A stretch of 64,000 nt of DNA from Falsochrobactrum ovis (GTDB lineage: Bacteria; Pseudomonadota; Alphaproteobacteria; Rhizobiales; Rhizobiaceae): assembly GCF_003259955.1 (NCBI RefSeq), contig NZ_QLMK01000002.1:1-64000 (forward strand), read 5' to 3'. Below the pieces are notes generated by a model. It was not told the DNA's origin. It searched no databases and saw nothing but the letters and a program-made list of their open reading frames with translations. The translations under genes and the position numbers were made by a program. Positions 45,447 through 55,718 of the stretch are shown here, piece after piece (position 1 is the first letter of the stretch; each line of letters begins with the position of its first letter).

Positions 45447-46283
45447 ATGACCAAACCCGAGCGCTCTGAGATACATGCCGATACAAGTGGTGCTACACAA
45501 AAATTTGGTACCGAAGGTCTCGCACCGATGGAGCGACCAGGTATTGTAACCCGATTTTTCATGGGAATTGTGGCGTGGGCCGAGCGGCTTAATTTGAAAT
45601 ATGCAAAGCTGGGGAACCCACCTGTTTATGACAATGCCGTCTTTCCGTGGGTGGCTGATATAGAAAAAGAATTTCCGGCGATCCGCGCAGAGCTGGAAAA
45701 GGTTTTACTGCGCCAGAGCGAGTTGCCGTCATTTCAAGACATTTCTTCGGACGTCAAAACGATCACGTCGGATAATCACTGGAAGACTTTTTTTCTCTTA
45801 GGCTTTGGGGTAAAATCAGAACAAAATATACATGCTTGCCCCAATACTTGGCGCGCGGTTCAAAAAATCCCTGGGCTTACGACAGCGATGTTCTCGATTT
45901 TTGAGCCGGGTAAGCATCTGCCGCCGCATCGCGGTCCATATAATGGGGTGTTGCGGCTGCATATGGGCATGATTGTACCGGAGCCAGCCGACAAGCTAGC
46001 AATCCGTGTCGATAAGCAAGTGTGTCATTGGGAAGAAGGCAAGGTGCTGATTTTCGATGATGCCTATGAACATGAGGCATGGAACCATACCGATAAAACC
46101 CGCGTGGTGCTGTTCGTAGACTTTGTGAAGCCATTGAAGTTTCCAGCGCGGTTTATCAATTGGTGTCTGATGCATCTTGCGATTTTTACCCCCTTCATCA
46201 AAGAAGGTTTGGATAATCACTCCGAATGGGAAAAGAAGTTTTATGCCCAGGCGGAGAAGCTGCGCAATCAGCCGAAATCATAA
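45447..46283 (+). CDS. Aspartyl/asparaginyl beta-hydroxylase-family dioxygenase, LpxO/OlsC-like
   Basis: A 278-residue Fe(II)/2-oxoglutarate oxygenase. The iron-binding His of HLPPHRGPYNGVLRLHMGM and a second His of YEHEAWNHT are present; TRVVLFVDF supplies the 2-oxoglutarate Arg. The N-terminus has an amphipathic or membrane-peripheral stretch (GIVTRFFMGIVAWAERL), and a hydrophobic segment (FINWCLMHLAIFTPFI) lies near the C-terminus, as in lipid-acting members. LpxO hydroxylates lipid A secondary acyl chains at C2; OlsC does so on ornithine lipid. Which lipid is used is not evident. A terminator follows. Confidence 0.82.
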   Translation: MTKPERSEIHADTSGATQKFGTEGLAPMERPGIVTRFFMGIVAWAERLNLKYAKLGNPPVYDNAVFPWVADIEKEFPAIRAELEKVLLRQSELPSFQDISSDVKTITSDNHWKTFFLLGFGVKSEQNIHACPNTWRAVQKIPGLTTAMFSIFEPGKHLPPHRGPYNGVLRLHMGMIVPEPADKLAIRVDKQVCHWEEGKVLIFDDAYEHEAWNHTDKTRVVLFVDFVKPLKFPARFINWCLMHLAIFTPFIKEGLDNHSEWEKKFYAQAEKLRNQPKS

Positions 46284-46284
46284 G

Positions 46285-46310
46285 AAAGGCGGGGAATTCC
46301 CCGCCTTTTA
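46285..46310. terminator. Bidirectional terminator between LpxO-like and hemF
   Basis: AAAGGCGGGG pairs with CCCCGCCTTT around AATT, followed by T then ATT. It lies exactly between convergent genes. Confidence 0.93.
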
Positions 46311-47222
46311 TTATGGCCATTTCACTTCCGGCGGCAGGGAAGATAGGATGGAATTAATATTTCCACCTGTCTTAAGGCCGAAAATCGTTCCGCGATCATA
46401 AAGCAGGTTGAATTCTACATAGCGACCGCGACGTATAAGCTGTTCTTCCCGGTCTTCTGGGGTCCAGTCTTTGTTGAAATTCTGTCGCACAAGATGCGGA
46501 TAGACGACAGAAAAACCTCTTCCGACATCGCGGGTGAATTCAAAATCGGCGTCCCATCCTCCCTTTTCCTGGGGGGAATGAAGCCAATCGTAAAAAATAC
46601 CACCAATGCCGCGCGCTTCATTGCGGTGAGGAAGATAAAAATATTCGTCGCACCAATCTTTCAGGCGCTGGTAATCGACGATATCTTTGTGCCGCTCGCA
46701 GATGAAACGAAAAGCCTTATGAAAGGTTTGCGTGTCGGGATCTTCCTGCGTTCGACGGCGATCAAGCACAGGGGTTAGGTCTGCACCGCCACCAAACCAC
46801 TGGCGGCTTGTCACGACCATTCTTGTATTCATATGGACGGCTGGAACATTGGGATTTTGCGGATGGGCAATGAGCGAGATGCCGCTTGCCCAGTAACGCG
46901 GATCTTCTTCTGCTCCCGGAATTTGCTTGCGAAACTCAGGTGAAAATTCGCCGTGCACAGTCGATACATGGACACCGACTTTTTCAAAAACGCGTCCATG
47001 CATCATGGACATAACACCACCGCCTTGACCTTCGCCTTTCTCCCAGGGAGTGCGAACAAACCGGCCGGGCTCTTGATCGGAAAGACGGCCCTGTAGCTCG
47101 TCTTCAAGTTGCTCGAAGCTGGTGCAGATACGATCGCGCAGTTCTTCAAACCAATTGCGAGCTGTCTGCTTCTTCTCTTCGATATCTTGCGGGATTTCTG
47201 CGGGAATTTGATCGCGTTGCAT
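46311..47222 (-). CDS. hemF: Oxygen-dependent coproporphyrinogen III oxidase
   Basis: A 303-residue HemF. It converts coproporphyrinogen III to protoporphyrinogen IX with O2 in heme synthesis. Conserved segments [25 protein letters not shown] (in parts), [18 protein letters not shown], and [28 protein letters not shown] at the end are all present. GAGG lies before the ATG. Single gene. Confidence 0.97.
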   Translation of the reverse strand: MQRDQIPAEIPQDIEEKKQTARNWFEELRDRICTSFEQLEDELQGRLSDQEPGRFVRTPWEKGEGQGGGVMSMMHGRVFEKVGVHVSTVHGEFSPEFRKQIPGAEEDPRYWASGISLIAHPQNPNVPAVHMNTRMVVTSRQWFGGGADLTPVLDRRRTQEDPDTQTFHKAFRFICERHKDIVDYQRLKDWCDEYFYLPHRNEARGIGGIFYDWLHSPQEKGGWDADFEFTRDVGRGFSVVYPHLVRQNFNKDWTPEDREEQLIRRGRYVEFNLLYDRGTIFGLKTGGNINSILSSLPPEVKWP

Positions 47223-47502
47223 TGGGGGTCCTCTCGCAATTTATCGGGAACGGGAAAAATATCGGCTATTCAACCTTATAGGCCCTTCCTCTAACAAAAT
47301 CCTATGGCTTGGCCTAGCGGTAACCGTATTATGCTACAAAAGCAGAATTCATGTCCCCAAGAAATGACTCGTCTTTCTGTGTGCCCTTGCCTATTTTGTT
47401 TTAGAGCAATTGTGAGCAAGCACCCGTAAATCTTTTCGATACACTCTTGCGATATGATTTGAGTGGTTCGCCTACAGGCGAAATGCAGATGGAGGCAATC
47501 CA

Positions 47503-47763
47503 ATGTCCCGCATCAAATCCGGTCCGCCACTTGAAGGATTGCGAAAGCAACTCGCGAAAAGTCGTGCGAGTAATAAGCGATTGCCGAAGGATGGATTTCT
47601 TCGCGAGACTTTTATTTTACCGCGGCAGGCGGCAAGGGCCAAGGCACGGGAATGGTTCGAGGCTTTCCCTAAGGCCGCTTATTGGACCGAGATCGAAAGT
47701 TGGTGCGAACGTCCAGATGATGTGATCGAATTTACGATGCGCCGATTGCCGAGCTCTGATTAA
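47503..47763 (+). CDS. Small conserved hypothetical protein
   Basis: An 86-residue basic protein with a perfect GGAGG ribosome site eight bases before its ATG. It contains PPLEGLRKQLAKSRASNKRLPKDGFLRETFILPRQAARAKAREWFE in several segments, with the ending TEIESWCERPDDVIEFTMRRLPSS. No membrane segment or signal. Small proteins like this occur in rhizobia without known role. The good ribosome site and amino-acid pattern support a real gene. Confidence 0.75.
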   Translation: MSRIKSGPPLEGLRKQLAKSRASNKRLPKDGFLRETFILPRQAARAKAREWFEAFPKAAYWTEIESWCERPDDVIEFTMRRLPSSD

Positions 47764-47961
47764 AAAGTGGCACAAGTCTATGCACTAATTTGGTGTCTGA
47801 GCATTCAAATCAAGCCAATTCGTTTCCTGATTCAAGTTTACCGGCCAAGCCTTTGAAATAGGATTCCTTTTTACATTCCAAAAAAGCGATGCAAAGTTTA
47901 CGCGAGAAAATTTGAAAACTGATTCAGGTTAATTGGCTATCATATTGTTTGTGAATCTTTT

Positions 47962-48414
47962 TTAGCGTCTTTGACGCAGAGCCTCGCCGACAGTCATCGC
48001 TACGGAAACCGCAAGATTTAATGAGCGGGCGCCGGGAACCATGGGGATGATTAATCGCGCATCTGCCATATCTTGTATGCTTTCGGGAACGCCTGATGAC
48101 TCGCGTCCAAATAAGATAATGTCACTGTCTTGGAATTTGTAATCTGTGTAGGGGATGGCCGCTTTGGTCGATAGGAGGACGAGCCTTCGCCCAGAGGCGT
48201 TTCGCCAATCGTTAAACTGGCTCCAGTCAGCGTGGCGCGTTAAAGCTGCCTGTTCTAAATAATCCATGCCGGACCGGCGAAGTGCGCGATCTGAAACATC
48301 AAATCCCGCAGGCTCTATAAGGTCCACGGCAAAGCCCAGACAGGCGGCCATGCGCAGGATCGTTCCGGTATTTCCGGGAATGTCGGGTTGGTAAAGGGCA
48401 ATTCGCAAAGTCAT
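47962..48414 (-). CDS. trmL: tRNA (cytidine(34)-2'-O)-methyltransferase TrmL
   Basis: A 150-residue minimal SPOUT methyltransferase. The start at 48414 (MTLRIALYQPDIPGNTGTI) is the family start; a longer frame to 48519 runs into the divergent gene. Motifs: YQPDIPGNTG, IILFGRESSGVPESI, and RSLNLAVSVAMTVGEAL, the knot that binds SAM. It methylates the wobble ribose of tRNA-Leu isoacceptors. Divergent from the ABC exporter gene by about 105 bp. Confidence 0.95.
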   Translation of the reverse strand: MTLRIALYQPDIPGNTGTILRMAACLGFAVDLIEPAGFDVSDRALRRSGMDYLEQAALTRHADWSQFNDWRNASGRRLVLLSTKAAIPYTDYKFQDSDIILFGRESSGVPESIQDMADARLIIPMVPGARSLNLAVSVAMTVGEALRQRR

Positions 48415-48519
48415 ATGTTCGCGGTAACGCAGAGCTGAGCAAGCTGCAAGAGCCTTGCAAAATTTAGTTATCCCGGAATTTGCTTGGCAATGTTCCACTG
48501 GCCAAATAAAAGAACTCAT

Positions 48520-50373
48520 ATGTTCAAATGGTTCGAAAATCAGCTCAAGCCCTATCCTGAAGAAACACCCCGTGAGCCGCCGCGGGGATTGGTAGCCTTT
48601 TGCCTCTATTACACACGAGGCGCTTGGCCGTGGCTTTTGGGAATGGCGTTTTTCACGACACTCATTGCGGTAATCGAAGTGTCGTTATTTGCCTTTCTTG
48701 GCAATATAGTGGACTGGCTTTCCCAACAATCGCGCGAGACTTTCTTGCAACAGGAAGGTTGGCGTTTATCGTTGATCGCTGGGTTGGTTCTGGTGGGCTT
48801 GCCCGGCGTAGCGCTGCTCCAATCCTTGCTTATTCACCAGACTTTGCTTGGAAATTACCCGATGCGGGTGCGCTGGTTGATGCATCGCTATCTGATCCGG
48901 CAATCATTGTCGTTTTTTCAGGATGAGTTTGCTGGGCGCATCTCGACCAAGTTGATGCAAACTGCGCTTGCGGTGCGCGAAGCGGTGATGAAGCTGCTGG
49001 ACGTATTAAATTACGTCATCGTTTATTTCGCGGGCACGCTTTTCATCGCGGCTTCGGCCGATATTTTTCTGATGCTTCCGTTTGCAGTATGGCTCTGCGC
49101 CTATATCTTGCTGCTCAAATATTTTATTCCAAAGCTCAGAATAGCATCGGAAGAGCAGGCTAATGCGCGCTCGTCTATGACGGGTCGTATTGTTGATAGC
49201 TATACCAATGTTGCGACCATAAAGCTTTTTTCGCATTCGACTCGCGAAGAATCTTACGTGCGTGAAAGCATGGATGGGTTTCTTCAGACCGTGCATCGAC
49301 AGATGCGTTTGATTACCCGGTTTCACTTCAGTCTCTATGTTGCCAATTGCATTTTGCTGTTTGCAGTAGGGACGATCGGTATCATCCTGTGGTTGAATGA
49401 AGCGATTTCCGTGGGTGCAGTGGCTGTTGGTATCGGCTTGTCGTTGCGGCTTAATGGCATGTCACAATGGATCATGTGGGAAATGTCCGCACTGTTTGAA
49501 AATATTGGAACAGTGGAGGACGGAATCACCACGCTTGCCCAATCGCAAGAGGTGGCCGACAAACCAAATGCGGCGCCACTGAAAGTGACCAAAGGTGAAC
49601 TCGTATTTGACGATATTGGATTTCACTACGGTAAGGGTAAGGGCGTTATTGAAGGTCTCTCGCTTGTAATCCCGGCCGGACAGAAGGTAGGTCTAGTCGG
49701 ACGATCAGGCGCGGGAAAATCGACGCTGGTCAATTTGCTGTTGCGCTTTTACGATCTTGAAAGCGGGCGCATCCTTATTGATGGCCAGAATATTGCGGAT
49801 GTTCAGCAAGATAGTTTGCGCGCAAATATCGGGATGGTGACACAGGACACTTCGCTTCTGCATCGCTCGGTGCGCGAGAATATTATTTATGGGCGTCCTG
49901 ATGCTACCGAAGCGATGCTGGAGCACGCCATTAAGCTTGCACAGGCCGATCAGTTTATTCCCATGCTAACTGATGCAGCGGGTCGCCGGGGATTGGATGC
50001 CCATGTTGGCGAGCGCGGAGTCAAATTGTCGGGCGGACAGAGGCAGCGTATTGCGATCGCGCGTGTGATGCTCAAGGATGCGCCGATTCTTATTCTTGAT
50101 GAGGCGACGTCAGCGCTTGATTCCGAAGTGGAAGCTGCGATTCAGGATAGTCTCAACACATTGATGGAGGGGAAAACTGTCATCGCAATTGCGCATCGGC
50201 TTTCCACCATTGCAGCGTTGGACCGGCTAGTTGTCATGGATGAGGGGCGGATTGTGGAAGACGGAACGCATGAGGAGCTGGTTGCGCTCAACGGTATTTA
50301 CGCCAAACTTTGGGCGCGCCAATCGGGCGGATTTCTGGGGTTTGATGAGGCGGAAGCGGAGTTGGTCGATTAG
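48520..50373 (+). CDS. ABC exporter, fused membrane and ATPase domains (MsbA/Lipid A or multidrug type)
   Basis: A 617-residue half-transporter. The start at 48520 (MFKWFENQLKPYPEETP) is the family start; an earlier in-frame ATG at 48484 overlaps the region before the divergent trmL. Six membrane helices occupy about 25-330, with a coupling segment FFQDEFAGRISTKLMQTA. The ATPase domain shows Walker A GRSGAGKST, signature LSGGQRQR, Walker B ILILDEATSALDSE and H-loop IAHRLSTI. Homodimers of this type export lipids or drugs. The substrate is not evident. Confidence 0.88.
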   Translation: MFKWFENQLKPYPEETPREPPRGLVAFCLYYTRGAWPWLLGMAFFTTLIAVIEVSLFAFLGNIVDWLSQQSRETFLQQEGWRLSLIAGLVLVGLPGVALLQSLLIHQTLLGNYPMRVRWLMHRYLIRQSLSFFQDEFAGRISTKLMQTALAVREAVMKLLDVLNYVIVYFAGTLFIAASADIFLMLPFAVWLCAYILLLKYFIPKLRIASEEQANARSSMTGRIVDSYTNVATIKLFSHSTREESYVRESMDGFLQTVHRQMRLITRFHFSLYVANCILLFAVGTIGIILWLNEAISVGAVAVGIGLSLRLNGMSQWIMWEMSALFENIGTVEDGITTLAQSQEVADKPNAAPLKVTKGELVFDDIGFHYGKGKGVIEGLSLVIPAGQKVGLVGRSGAGKSTLVNLLLRFYDLESGRILIDGQNIADVQQDSLRANIGMVTQDTSLLHRSVRENIIYGRPDATEAMLEHAIKLAQADQFIPMLTDAAGRRGLDAHVGERGVKLSGGQRQRIAIARVMLKDAPILILDEATSALDSEVEAAIQDSLNTLMEGKTVIAIAHRLSTIAALDRLVVMDEGRIVEDGTHEELVALNGIYAKLWARQSGGFLGFDEAEAELVD

Positions 50374-50944
50374 ATAATTGGCTTCAATGAAAGCGATCTA
50401 AGCTCTGTTTGAGAGCTGGCTTAGGCTTTCGTCTTCAATCAAGCGTCTACGCACTCGATTCGCAGTTCGAAGTTCCTAACTAGGATGACCTCAATCAGCT
50501 AATGAGATGATAGACTATTAGTGCGTTTGCATATCGACTTTCCACAATTGCTGCGCTTGAGTCTGCTCATCTTGTGGACAAGCCCGGAACGCAGAGGAAG
50601 GCAGATGGCATGATAATCTGATTGAACGTGGGCGGTTATATGTGACGCTCTGGGCCCGGTAGTCTGGTCGATTTCTCGGTGACCTGGGGATCAATCGAGA
50701 ATATTAATGCTTGTTTAAGATTGTGGCTGCAGTAAGTTTGGGCTTAAATAAGCGCGAAAAATAGCCTGCGACATGGTGCCGTCCCAGCGAGTTGCTGTCT
50801 GGACAAGACTTTTCTTCCCGCCTAAACCGAATGGTGAGATGGAGGGAATTTGTTCTGTGAGTACTTGCAGGACTATTTTTGCTTAGCTGCAAGAGGACGA
50901 GGGGAGTATTCAATTGAACATGCAGGTTGAAAAGGAATTGGCAC
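50374..50944. promoter_or_regulatory. Long upstream region of petABC
   Basis: About 570 bases without a gene. No terminator of the upstream exporter gene is obvious. Only the last 60 bases are clearly involved in petA translation (AAGGA at 50932-50936). I see no RNA gene, repeat or known operator; the segment 50500-50900 may hold a distant promoter. Confidence 0.45.
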
Positions 50945-51508
50945 GTGAGCGCACACGACACGGCTGAGCCGACACGGCGTGATTTTTTGTATATTGCGAC
51001 GGGAATGGCAGGTGTCGTCGGAGTTGGCGGACTGGCCTGGCCGTTTATCGACCAGATGCGTCCAGACGCTTCGACACTTGCGGCGGCGTCCGTTGAGGTT
51101 GACGTATCTTCCCTCGCGGAAGGCGGCTCCCTAACGGTTAAATGGCGCGGCAAGCCGGTATTCATCCGGAACCGTACCGAAAAAGAAGTTCAAGAAGCCC
51201 AGGAGACAGCACTGGCTGATCTCAAGGATCCGCTAGCGCGAAATGCAAATCTTCCTGCGGATGCTGAAGCAACCGACCTGGCTCGCTCGGCGGGTGAGGG
51301 CAAGGAAAACTGGCTCGTTATGATCGGGGTCTGTACCCATCTGGGCTGCGTACCTCTGGGTGAAGCTGGCACGTTTGGCGGTTGGTTCTGCCCATGTCAT
51401 GGGTCGCACTACGACACTGCTGGTCGTATCCGTAGTGGCCCAGCACCAGAGAATATGTTGATTCCGCAGTTCGAGTTCATTTCCGATACGGTCATCAGGA
51501 TCGGCTGA
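50945..51508 (+). CDS. petA: Ubiquinol-cytochrome c reductase Rieske iron-sulfur subunit
   Basis: A 187-residue Rieske protein started by GTG at 50945 with AAGGA eight bases upstream; a TTG at 50927 is less likely. The N-terminus has a twin-arginine pattern, [20 protein letters not shown], that anchors and exports the folded protein. The [2Fe-2S] ligands lie in CTHLGCVP and CPCHGSHYD. It carries electrons from ubiquinol to cytochrome c1 in complex III. Confidence 0.97.
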   Translation: MSAHDTAEPTRRDFLYIATGMAGVVGVGGLAWPFIDQMRPDASTLAAASVEVDVSSLAEGGSLTVKWRGKPVFIRNRTEKEVQEAQETALADLKDPLARNANLPADAEATDLARSAGEGKENWLVMIGVCTHLGCVPLGEAGTFGGWFCPCHGSHYDTAGRIRSGPAPENMLIPQFEFISDTVIRIG

Positions 51509-51531
51509 TACAGATCTTGGGGAGATAAAAC

Positions 51532-52818
51532 ATGAGTGGTGGTCACTCCACATATACGCCCTCGACCGGCATCGAAAAATGGGTCGATGAGCGGATGCCA
51601 TTGCCGCGATTAATGTATGATTCCTTCGTCGCTTACCCGACGCCACGCAATCTGAACTATATGTACACCTTTGGTGGCATTTTGGCGTTCATGTTGATTG
51701 CGCAGATTTTGACCGGTGTTGTGCTTGCCATGCATTATGCAGCAAACACCGCAATCGCGTTCAATTCGGTCGAAAAGATCATGCGCGATGTTAATTCCGG
51801 CTGGCTGTTGCGTTATATGCATGCCAATGGTGCATCGTTCTTCTTTGTCGCGGTTTATCTGCATATTGCGCGCGGTCTCTATTACGGCTCCTATAAGGCT
51901 CCGCGTGAGCTTTTGTGGATACTTGGCGTAATCATCTTCTTCCTGATGATGGCAACAGCCTTTATGGGATATGTGCTGCCATGGGGACAGATGTCGTTCT
52001 GGGGAGCTACGGTTATCACCGGCTTCTTTACGGCGTTTCCGATCATTGGTGAGCCAATCCAGCAATTGCTGCTGGGCGGTTTTGCCGTCGACAATCCCAC
52101 ACTTAACCGATTCTTCTCGCTGCACTATTTGCTGCCATTCATGATCGCAGGTGTGGTTGTTTTGCACGTATGGGCACTGCACGTAACAGGTCAGACCAAC
52201 CCAACGGGTATTGAGGTCAAGACAAAGACCGATACGGTTCCGTTTACGCCTTATGCAACCATTAAGGACGCTTTCGGGGCACTGATCTTCTTCCTCGTCT
52301 TTGCCTATTTCATTTTTTATATGCCGAACTATCTCGGCCACGCGGATAACTATATCCCGGCGGATTCCCTCAAGACGCCGTCGCACATCGTTCCTGAATG
52401 GTACTTCCTGCCTTTCTATGCGATGCTGCGTGCCGTGACCTTTAATATCGGACCCATCGACTCAAAGCTTGGTGGTGTTCTGGTGATGTTTGGCTCGATT
52501 GCGATCCTGTTTGTTCTGCCGTGGCTCGACACGTCGAAGGTGCGTTCGGCGGTCTATCGTCCATGGTACAAACTGTTTTTCTGGATTTTCGTGGCTGATT
52601 GTATCTTCCTCGGATGGCTCGGTTCGCGTCCGGCGGAGGGGGTCTACGTTATCCTTACTCAGATGGGAACGCTTTACTATTTTGCCTTCTTCCTGATCAT
52701 CATGCCGCTTCTCGGTTTGATCGAAAAGCCCAAGCGTCTGCCGAACTCTATCACCGAGGCAGTGCTCGAAAAGAACGAGGGCAAAACAGAGATTGCCCCA
52801 GTGGCGATCAACAACTGA
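51532..52818 (+). CDS. petB: Cytochrome b subunit of the bc1 complex
   Basis: A 428-residue membrane protein with eight helices holding two b-hemes. Paired His ligands are seen in [10 protein letters not shown] and [14 protein letters not shown], with the second pair in [22 protein letters not shown]. The Qo-site motif PEW is in [30 protein letters not shown] precedes the ATG. Middle gene of petABC; a C-terminal tail ([20 protein letters not shown]) is typical of alphaproteobacteria. Confidence 0.98.
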   Translation: MSGGHSTYTPSTGIEKWVDERMPLPRLMYDSFVAYPTPRNLNYMYTFGGILAFMLIAQILTGVVLAMHYAANTAIAFNSVEKIMRDVNSGWLLRYMHANGASFFFVAVYLHIARGLYYGSYKAPRELLWILGVIIFFLMMATAFMGYVLPWGQMSFWGATVITGFFTAFPIIGEPIQQLLLGGFAVDNPTLNRFFSLHYLLPFMIAGVVVLHVWALHVTGQTNPTGIEVKTKTDTVPFTPYATIKDAFGALIFFLVFAYFIFYMPNYLGHADNYIPADSLKTPSHIVPEWYFLPFYAMLRAVTFNIGPIDSKLGGVLVMFGSIAILFVLPWLDTSKVRSAVYRPWYKLFFWIFVADCIFLGWLGSRPAEGVYVILTQMGTLYYFAFFLIIMPLLGLIEKPKRLPNSITEAVLEKNEGKTEIAPVAINN

Positions 52819-52844
52819 GTCGGCGAGAGATGAAGGACAAAAGA

Positions 52845-53711
52845 ATGAAAACGTTCCTCAAAAATTTCGCTTCCTTGGGCGTTGTGCCGCTTGTGGCGAT
52901 GGGCGTTGCCATTGGTGGCGCCTTCGCTCAGGAAGACGGGGCAGGCGAAGTAGAAGCTTTTCCGATCCATAAACCGCGAGAGCAAAATTGGAGCTTCTCC
53001 GGTCCTTTTGGGACCTATGATAAAGCCCAGCTGCAGCGTGGTCTGAAAGTCTATAAGGAAGTCTGCGCTGCCTGCCATTCGCTGGATTTGGTGGCATTCC
53101 GTACGCTGCAAGACCTTGGCTACTCGGACGATCAGGTCAAGGCTTTCGCGGCCGAATATGAAGTTGAAGATGGTCCGAATGATGACGGTGATATGTTCAC
53201 CCGTGCCGGCATTCCGACGGATCATTTCCCGTCGCCATATCCGAATGCCAATGCGGCCGCAGCATCTAACAATGGTGCTGCACCACCGGATTTATCATTG
53301 ATCGCAAAAGCACGTGCTGTTGAGCGGGGCTTTCCGACCTTCGTATTCGATATATTCACGCAGTATAACGAAAATGGTCCGGACTACGTCTATTCGCTTC
53401 TTACTGGCTATCAAGAGCCACCAGCGGGCGTCGAAGTCGCAGAGGGCACTTATTACAATCCGTATTTCATCGCGGGTAAATCGCTGGCTATGGCGAAGCC
53501 GCTCAGCGATGATCAGGTGACCTATGATGACGGCGCTCCGCAAACTGTCGATCAATATTCGCGTGACGTCGCCGCATTCCTGATGTGGGCCGCGGAGCCG
53601 CATCTCGAACAGAGAAAGAAAACCGGTTTCCGAGTGATGGTTTTCTTGATCCTGTTTGCGGGTCTTGTTTACATCGCCAAACGTATGATTTGGTCAGACG
53701 TTAAACATTAA
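52845..53711 (+). CDS. petC: Cytochrome c1 of the bc1 complex
   Basis: A 288-residue protein from ATG 52845, with AAGGA seven bases upstream; ATG 52830 is possible. Signal peptide ends GGAFAQED. The heme c motif is CAACH, and the sixth ligand Met probably lies in GKSLAMAKPLSDD. A C-terminal helix (FRVMVFLILFAGLVYIAKRMIW) anchors it in the inner membrane. Last gene of petABC, followed by a strong terminator. Confidence 0.97.
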   Translation: MKTFLKNFASLGVVPLVAMGVAIGGAFAQEDGAGEVEAFPIHKPREQNWSFSGPFGTYDKAQLQRGLKVYKEVCAACHSLDLVAFRTLQDLGYSDDQVKAFAAEYEVEDGPNDDGDMFTRAGIPTDHFPSPYPNANAAAASNNGAAPPDLSLIAKARAVERGFPTFVFDIFTQYNENGPDYVYSLLTGYQEPPAGVEVAEGTYYNPYFIAGKSLAMAKPLSDDQVTYDDGAPQTVDQYSRDVAAFLMWAAEPHLEQRKKTGFRVMVFLILFAGLVYIAKRMIWSDVKH

Positions 53712-53730
53712 ATGCGTTCAGCCTATCGAT

Positions 53731-53753
53731 AGGGCGCCAATGGCGCCCTTTTT
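53731..53753 (+). terminator. Terminator of petABC
   Basis: AGGGCGCC pairs with GGCGCCCT around AAT; TTTT follows directly. Confidence 0.93.
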
Positions 53754-53873
53754 CTTTTCACTATCTTGTTGCATAAATTGATAAGTCGCTTGAGCGAGGA
53801 CTGATCATGATTGAACAAGGCAAGAATTTAGCTCGCGGATTGTTCGCATGAGGCGTTCTGAAGAGGACTAAAA

Positions 53874-54419
53874 ATGGAACCTGAGTTCAAGGCCAGCTTG
53901 AAAGACGCAATCAGGACGATACCGGATTATCCCAAAAAGGGGGTCCAGTTTCGCGACGTCACTACCCTTATGGGCAATGCACAGGCGTTCCGACGCGCGG
54001 TTGATGAACTTGTTTATCCCTATGCGGGTAATAAGATCGACAAGGTTGCGGGTATTGAGGCGCGCGGATTTATTTTGGGCGGAGCCATCGCGCATCAGTT
54101 GTCGTCTGGCTTTGTGCCAATCCGTAAAAAAGGTAAGCTGCCGCGGGATACGGTGCGGATAGCTTATAGTCTCGAATATGGCATTGATGAAATGGAGATG
54201 CATCGAGACGCAATCGCACCCGGTCAGCGCATCATTCTGGTTGATGATTTGGTTGCTACGGGCGGCACTGCCGAAGCCGCATCGAAGCTTTTGTTGCAGA
54301 TGGGTGCCGAGATTGTGGCTGCATGTTTCATCATCGACCTGCCTGATCTGGGCGGACGTAAGAAACTGGAAGCGCTTGGCGTTCCTGTTCGAACTCTCGT
54401 CGAATTCGAAGGTGACTAA
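53874..54419 (+). CDS. apt: Adenine phosphoribosyltransferase
   Basis: A 181-residue enzyme making AMP from adenine and PRPP for purine salvage. The start pattern [21 protein letters not shown] is the family start, IEARGFILG the middle motif, and the PRPP loop reads [21 protein letters not shown] lies before the ATG. Confidence 0.96.
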   Translation: MEPEFKASLKDAIRTIPDYPKKGVQFRDVTTLMGNAQAFRRAVDELVYPYAGNKIDKVAGIEARGFILGGAIAHQLSSGFVPIRKKGKLPRDTVRIAYSLEYGIDEMEMHRDAIAPGQRIILVDDLVATGGTAEAASKLLLQMGAEIVAACFIIDLPDLGGRKKLEALGVPVRTLVEFEGD

Positions 54420-54475
54420 GGTCTAGTCACCAGCTTCGACTTTTAGAGAAAGCAGAGCGAATTGAAGTTGAAACT

Positions 54476-54503
54476 AAAAGGCCACCCGATTGGGTGGCCT
54501 TTT
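54476..54503. terminator. Bidirectional terminator between apt and ychF
   Basis: AAAAGGCCACCC pairs with GGGTGGCCTTTT around GATT, a 12-bp perfect stem with A/T tracts on both sides. Confidence 0.95.
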
Positions 54504-54521
54504 ATTGTGATTGATTTTCTA

Positions 54522-55625
54522 TCAGGTATTGAAACGAAATAGCAGCACATCGCCATCCTGAACGATGTATTCCTTGCCTTCGTCACGGGCTTTTCCGGCT
54601 TCTTTGGCGCCCAATTCACCGTTAAATTTGACGTAGTCTTCAAAAGCAATCGTTTGTGCGCGAATAAAACCGCGTTCAAAATCCGTATGGATCACGCCAG
54701 CCGCGCCAGGTGCTTTGGTGCCACGTTTGATGGTCCAGGCGCGTGTTTCCTTTGGCCCAGCGGTGAAATAGGTAATCAGGTCTAAAAGCTTATAGCCAGA
54801 GCGGATAAGACGGTCGAGACCCGGCTCTTCAAGACCCATACTATCCAGATATTCCTTGGCTTCCTCATCAGGCAGTTGAGCGACTTCTGCTTCAATCGCT
54901 GCGGAGATAATGACTGTCTGAGCGCCTTGTTCCTGAGCCATTTTTTCGACAGCTTCGGTGTATTCATTGCCTTTGGCAGCGTCTTCTTCTGCGACGTTTC
55001 CGACATAAAGCACGGGCTTTGAGGTCAGCAGATTAAGGCCCTTGAGGATGAGAAGATCTTCTGGAGAAATATTGGTAAGCATCAGACGCACGGGCTTGCC
55101 ATTTTGCAGAAGCTCCAATGCACGCTCCATGACAGGAAGGACGGTGAGTGCTTCTTTATCCTTGCCGGTGGCGCGCTTGCGGATCTGCACGATGCGACGC
55201 TCGATGCTTTCCAAGTCGGCTAGCATCAGCTCTGTTTCCACTGTCTCAGCATCTGAAACGGGGTCAATACGGCCCTCGACATGCGTGATGTCATCATCTT
55301 CAAAGCAACGCAGCACGTGGACGATTGCATCGACTTCGCGAATATTGGCGAGGAACTGGTTGCCAAGCCCTTCACCTTTTGAAGCGCCCCGCACCAGACC
55401 GGCAATATCGACAAAATTGATGCGAGTCGGGATGATTTCCTTAGAGCCTGCGATACGCGCGACCTCACTTTGACGTGGGTCAGGAACCGCGACTTCACCG
55501 GTATTTGGCTCAATGGTGCAGAACGGATAATTTGCAGCCTGTGCAGCAGCCGTTTTGGTCAGTGCGTTAAAGAGCGTGGACTTGCCAACATTTGGCAGGC
55601 CAACAATGCCGCATTTGAAACCCAT
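54522..55625 (-). CDS. ychF: Redox-regulated ATPase/GTPase YchF
   Basis: A 367-residue TRAFAC protein. G1 GLPNVGKST (residues 8-16), G3 in DIAGLVRGASKGEGLGNQFL, and the non-canonical NxxE-type G4 that gives ATP preference, then the C-terminal TGS domain (IKRGTKAPGAAGVIHTDFERGFIRAQ). It binds ribosomes and acts in stress adaptation. Minus-strand cluster ychF-pth-rplY. Confidence 0.96.
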   Translation of the reverse strand: MGFKCGIVGLPNVGKSTLFNALTKTAAAQAANYPFCTIEPNTGEVAVPDPRQSEVARIAGSKEIIPTRINFVDIAGLVRGASKGEGLGNQFLANIREVDAIVHVLRCFEDDDITHVEGRIDPVSDAETVETELMLADLESIERRIVQIRKRATGKDKEALTVLPVMERALELLQNGKPVRLMLTNISPEDLLILKGLNLLTSKPVLYVGNVAEEDAAKGNEYTEAVEKMAQEQGAQTVIISAAIEAEVAQLPDEEAKEYLDSMGLEEPGLDRLIRSGYKLLDLITYFTAGPKETRAWTIKRGTKAPGAAGVIHTDFERGFIRAQTIAFEDYVKFNGELGAKEAGKARDEGKEYIVQDGDVLLFRFNT

Positions 55626-55718
55626 GATCTTACCTGTCTCGATAGAATTAATTACCGCCGCTATGCGCCATAGCAGGGTAGAGCGTCAAGTGGTGCGGGG
55701 CCGGAAAGAGGGCGGACC

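Noticed and set aside
50500-50700. TGTGGACAA near 50573 as a DnaA box or origin
   Set aside because: Differs from the DnaA consensus and stands alone; no cluster of boxes, no AT-rich unwinding element.
50704-51165. Minus-strand 153-codon frame before petA
   Set aside because: Overlaps the Rieske gene, with no start site or recognisable motif.
52599-52844. Upstream extension of the cytochrome c1 frame
   Set aside because: It overlaps the end of petB out of frame; the signal peptide begins at 52845.
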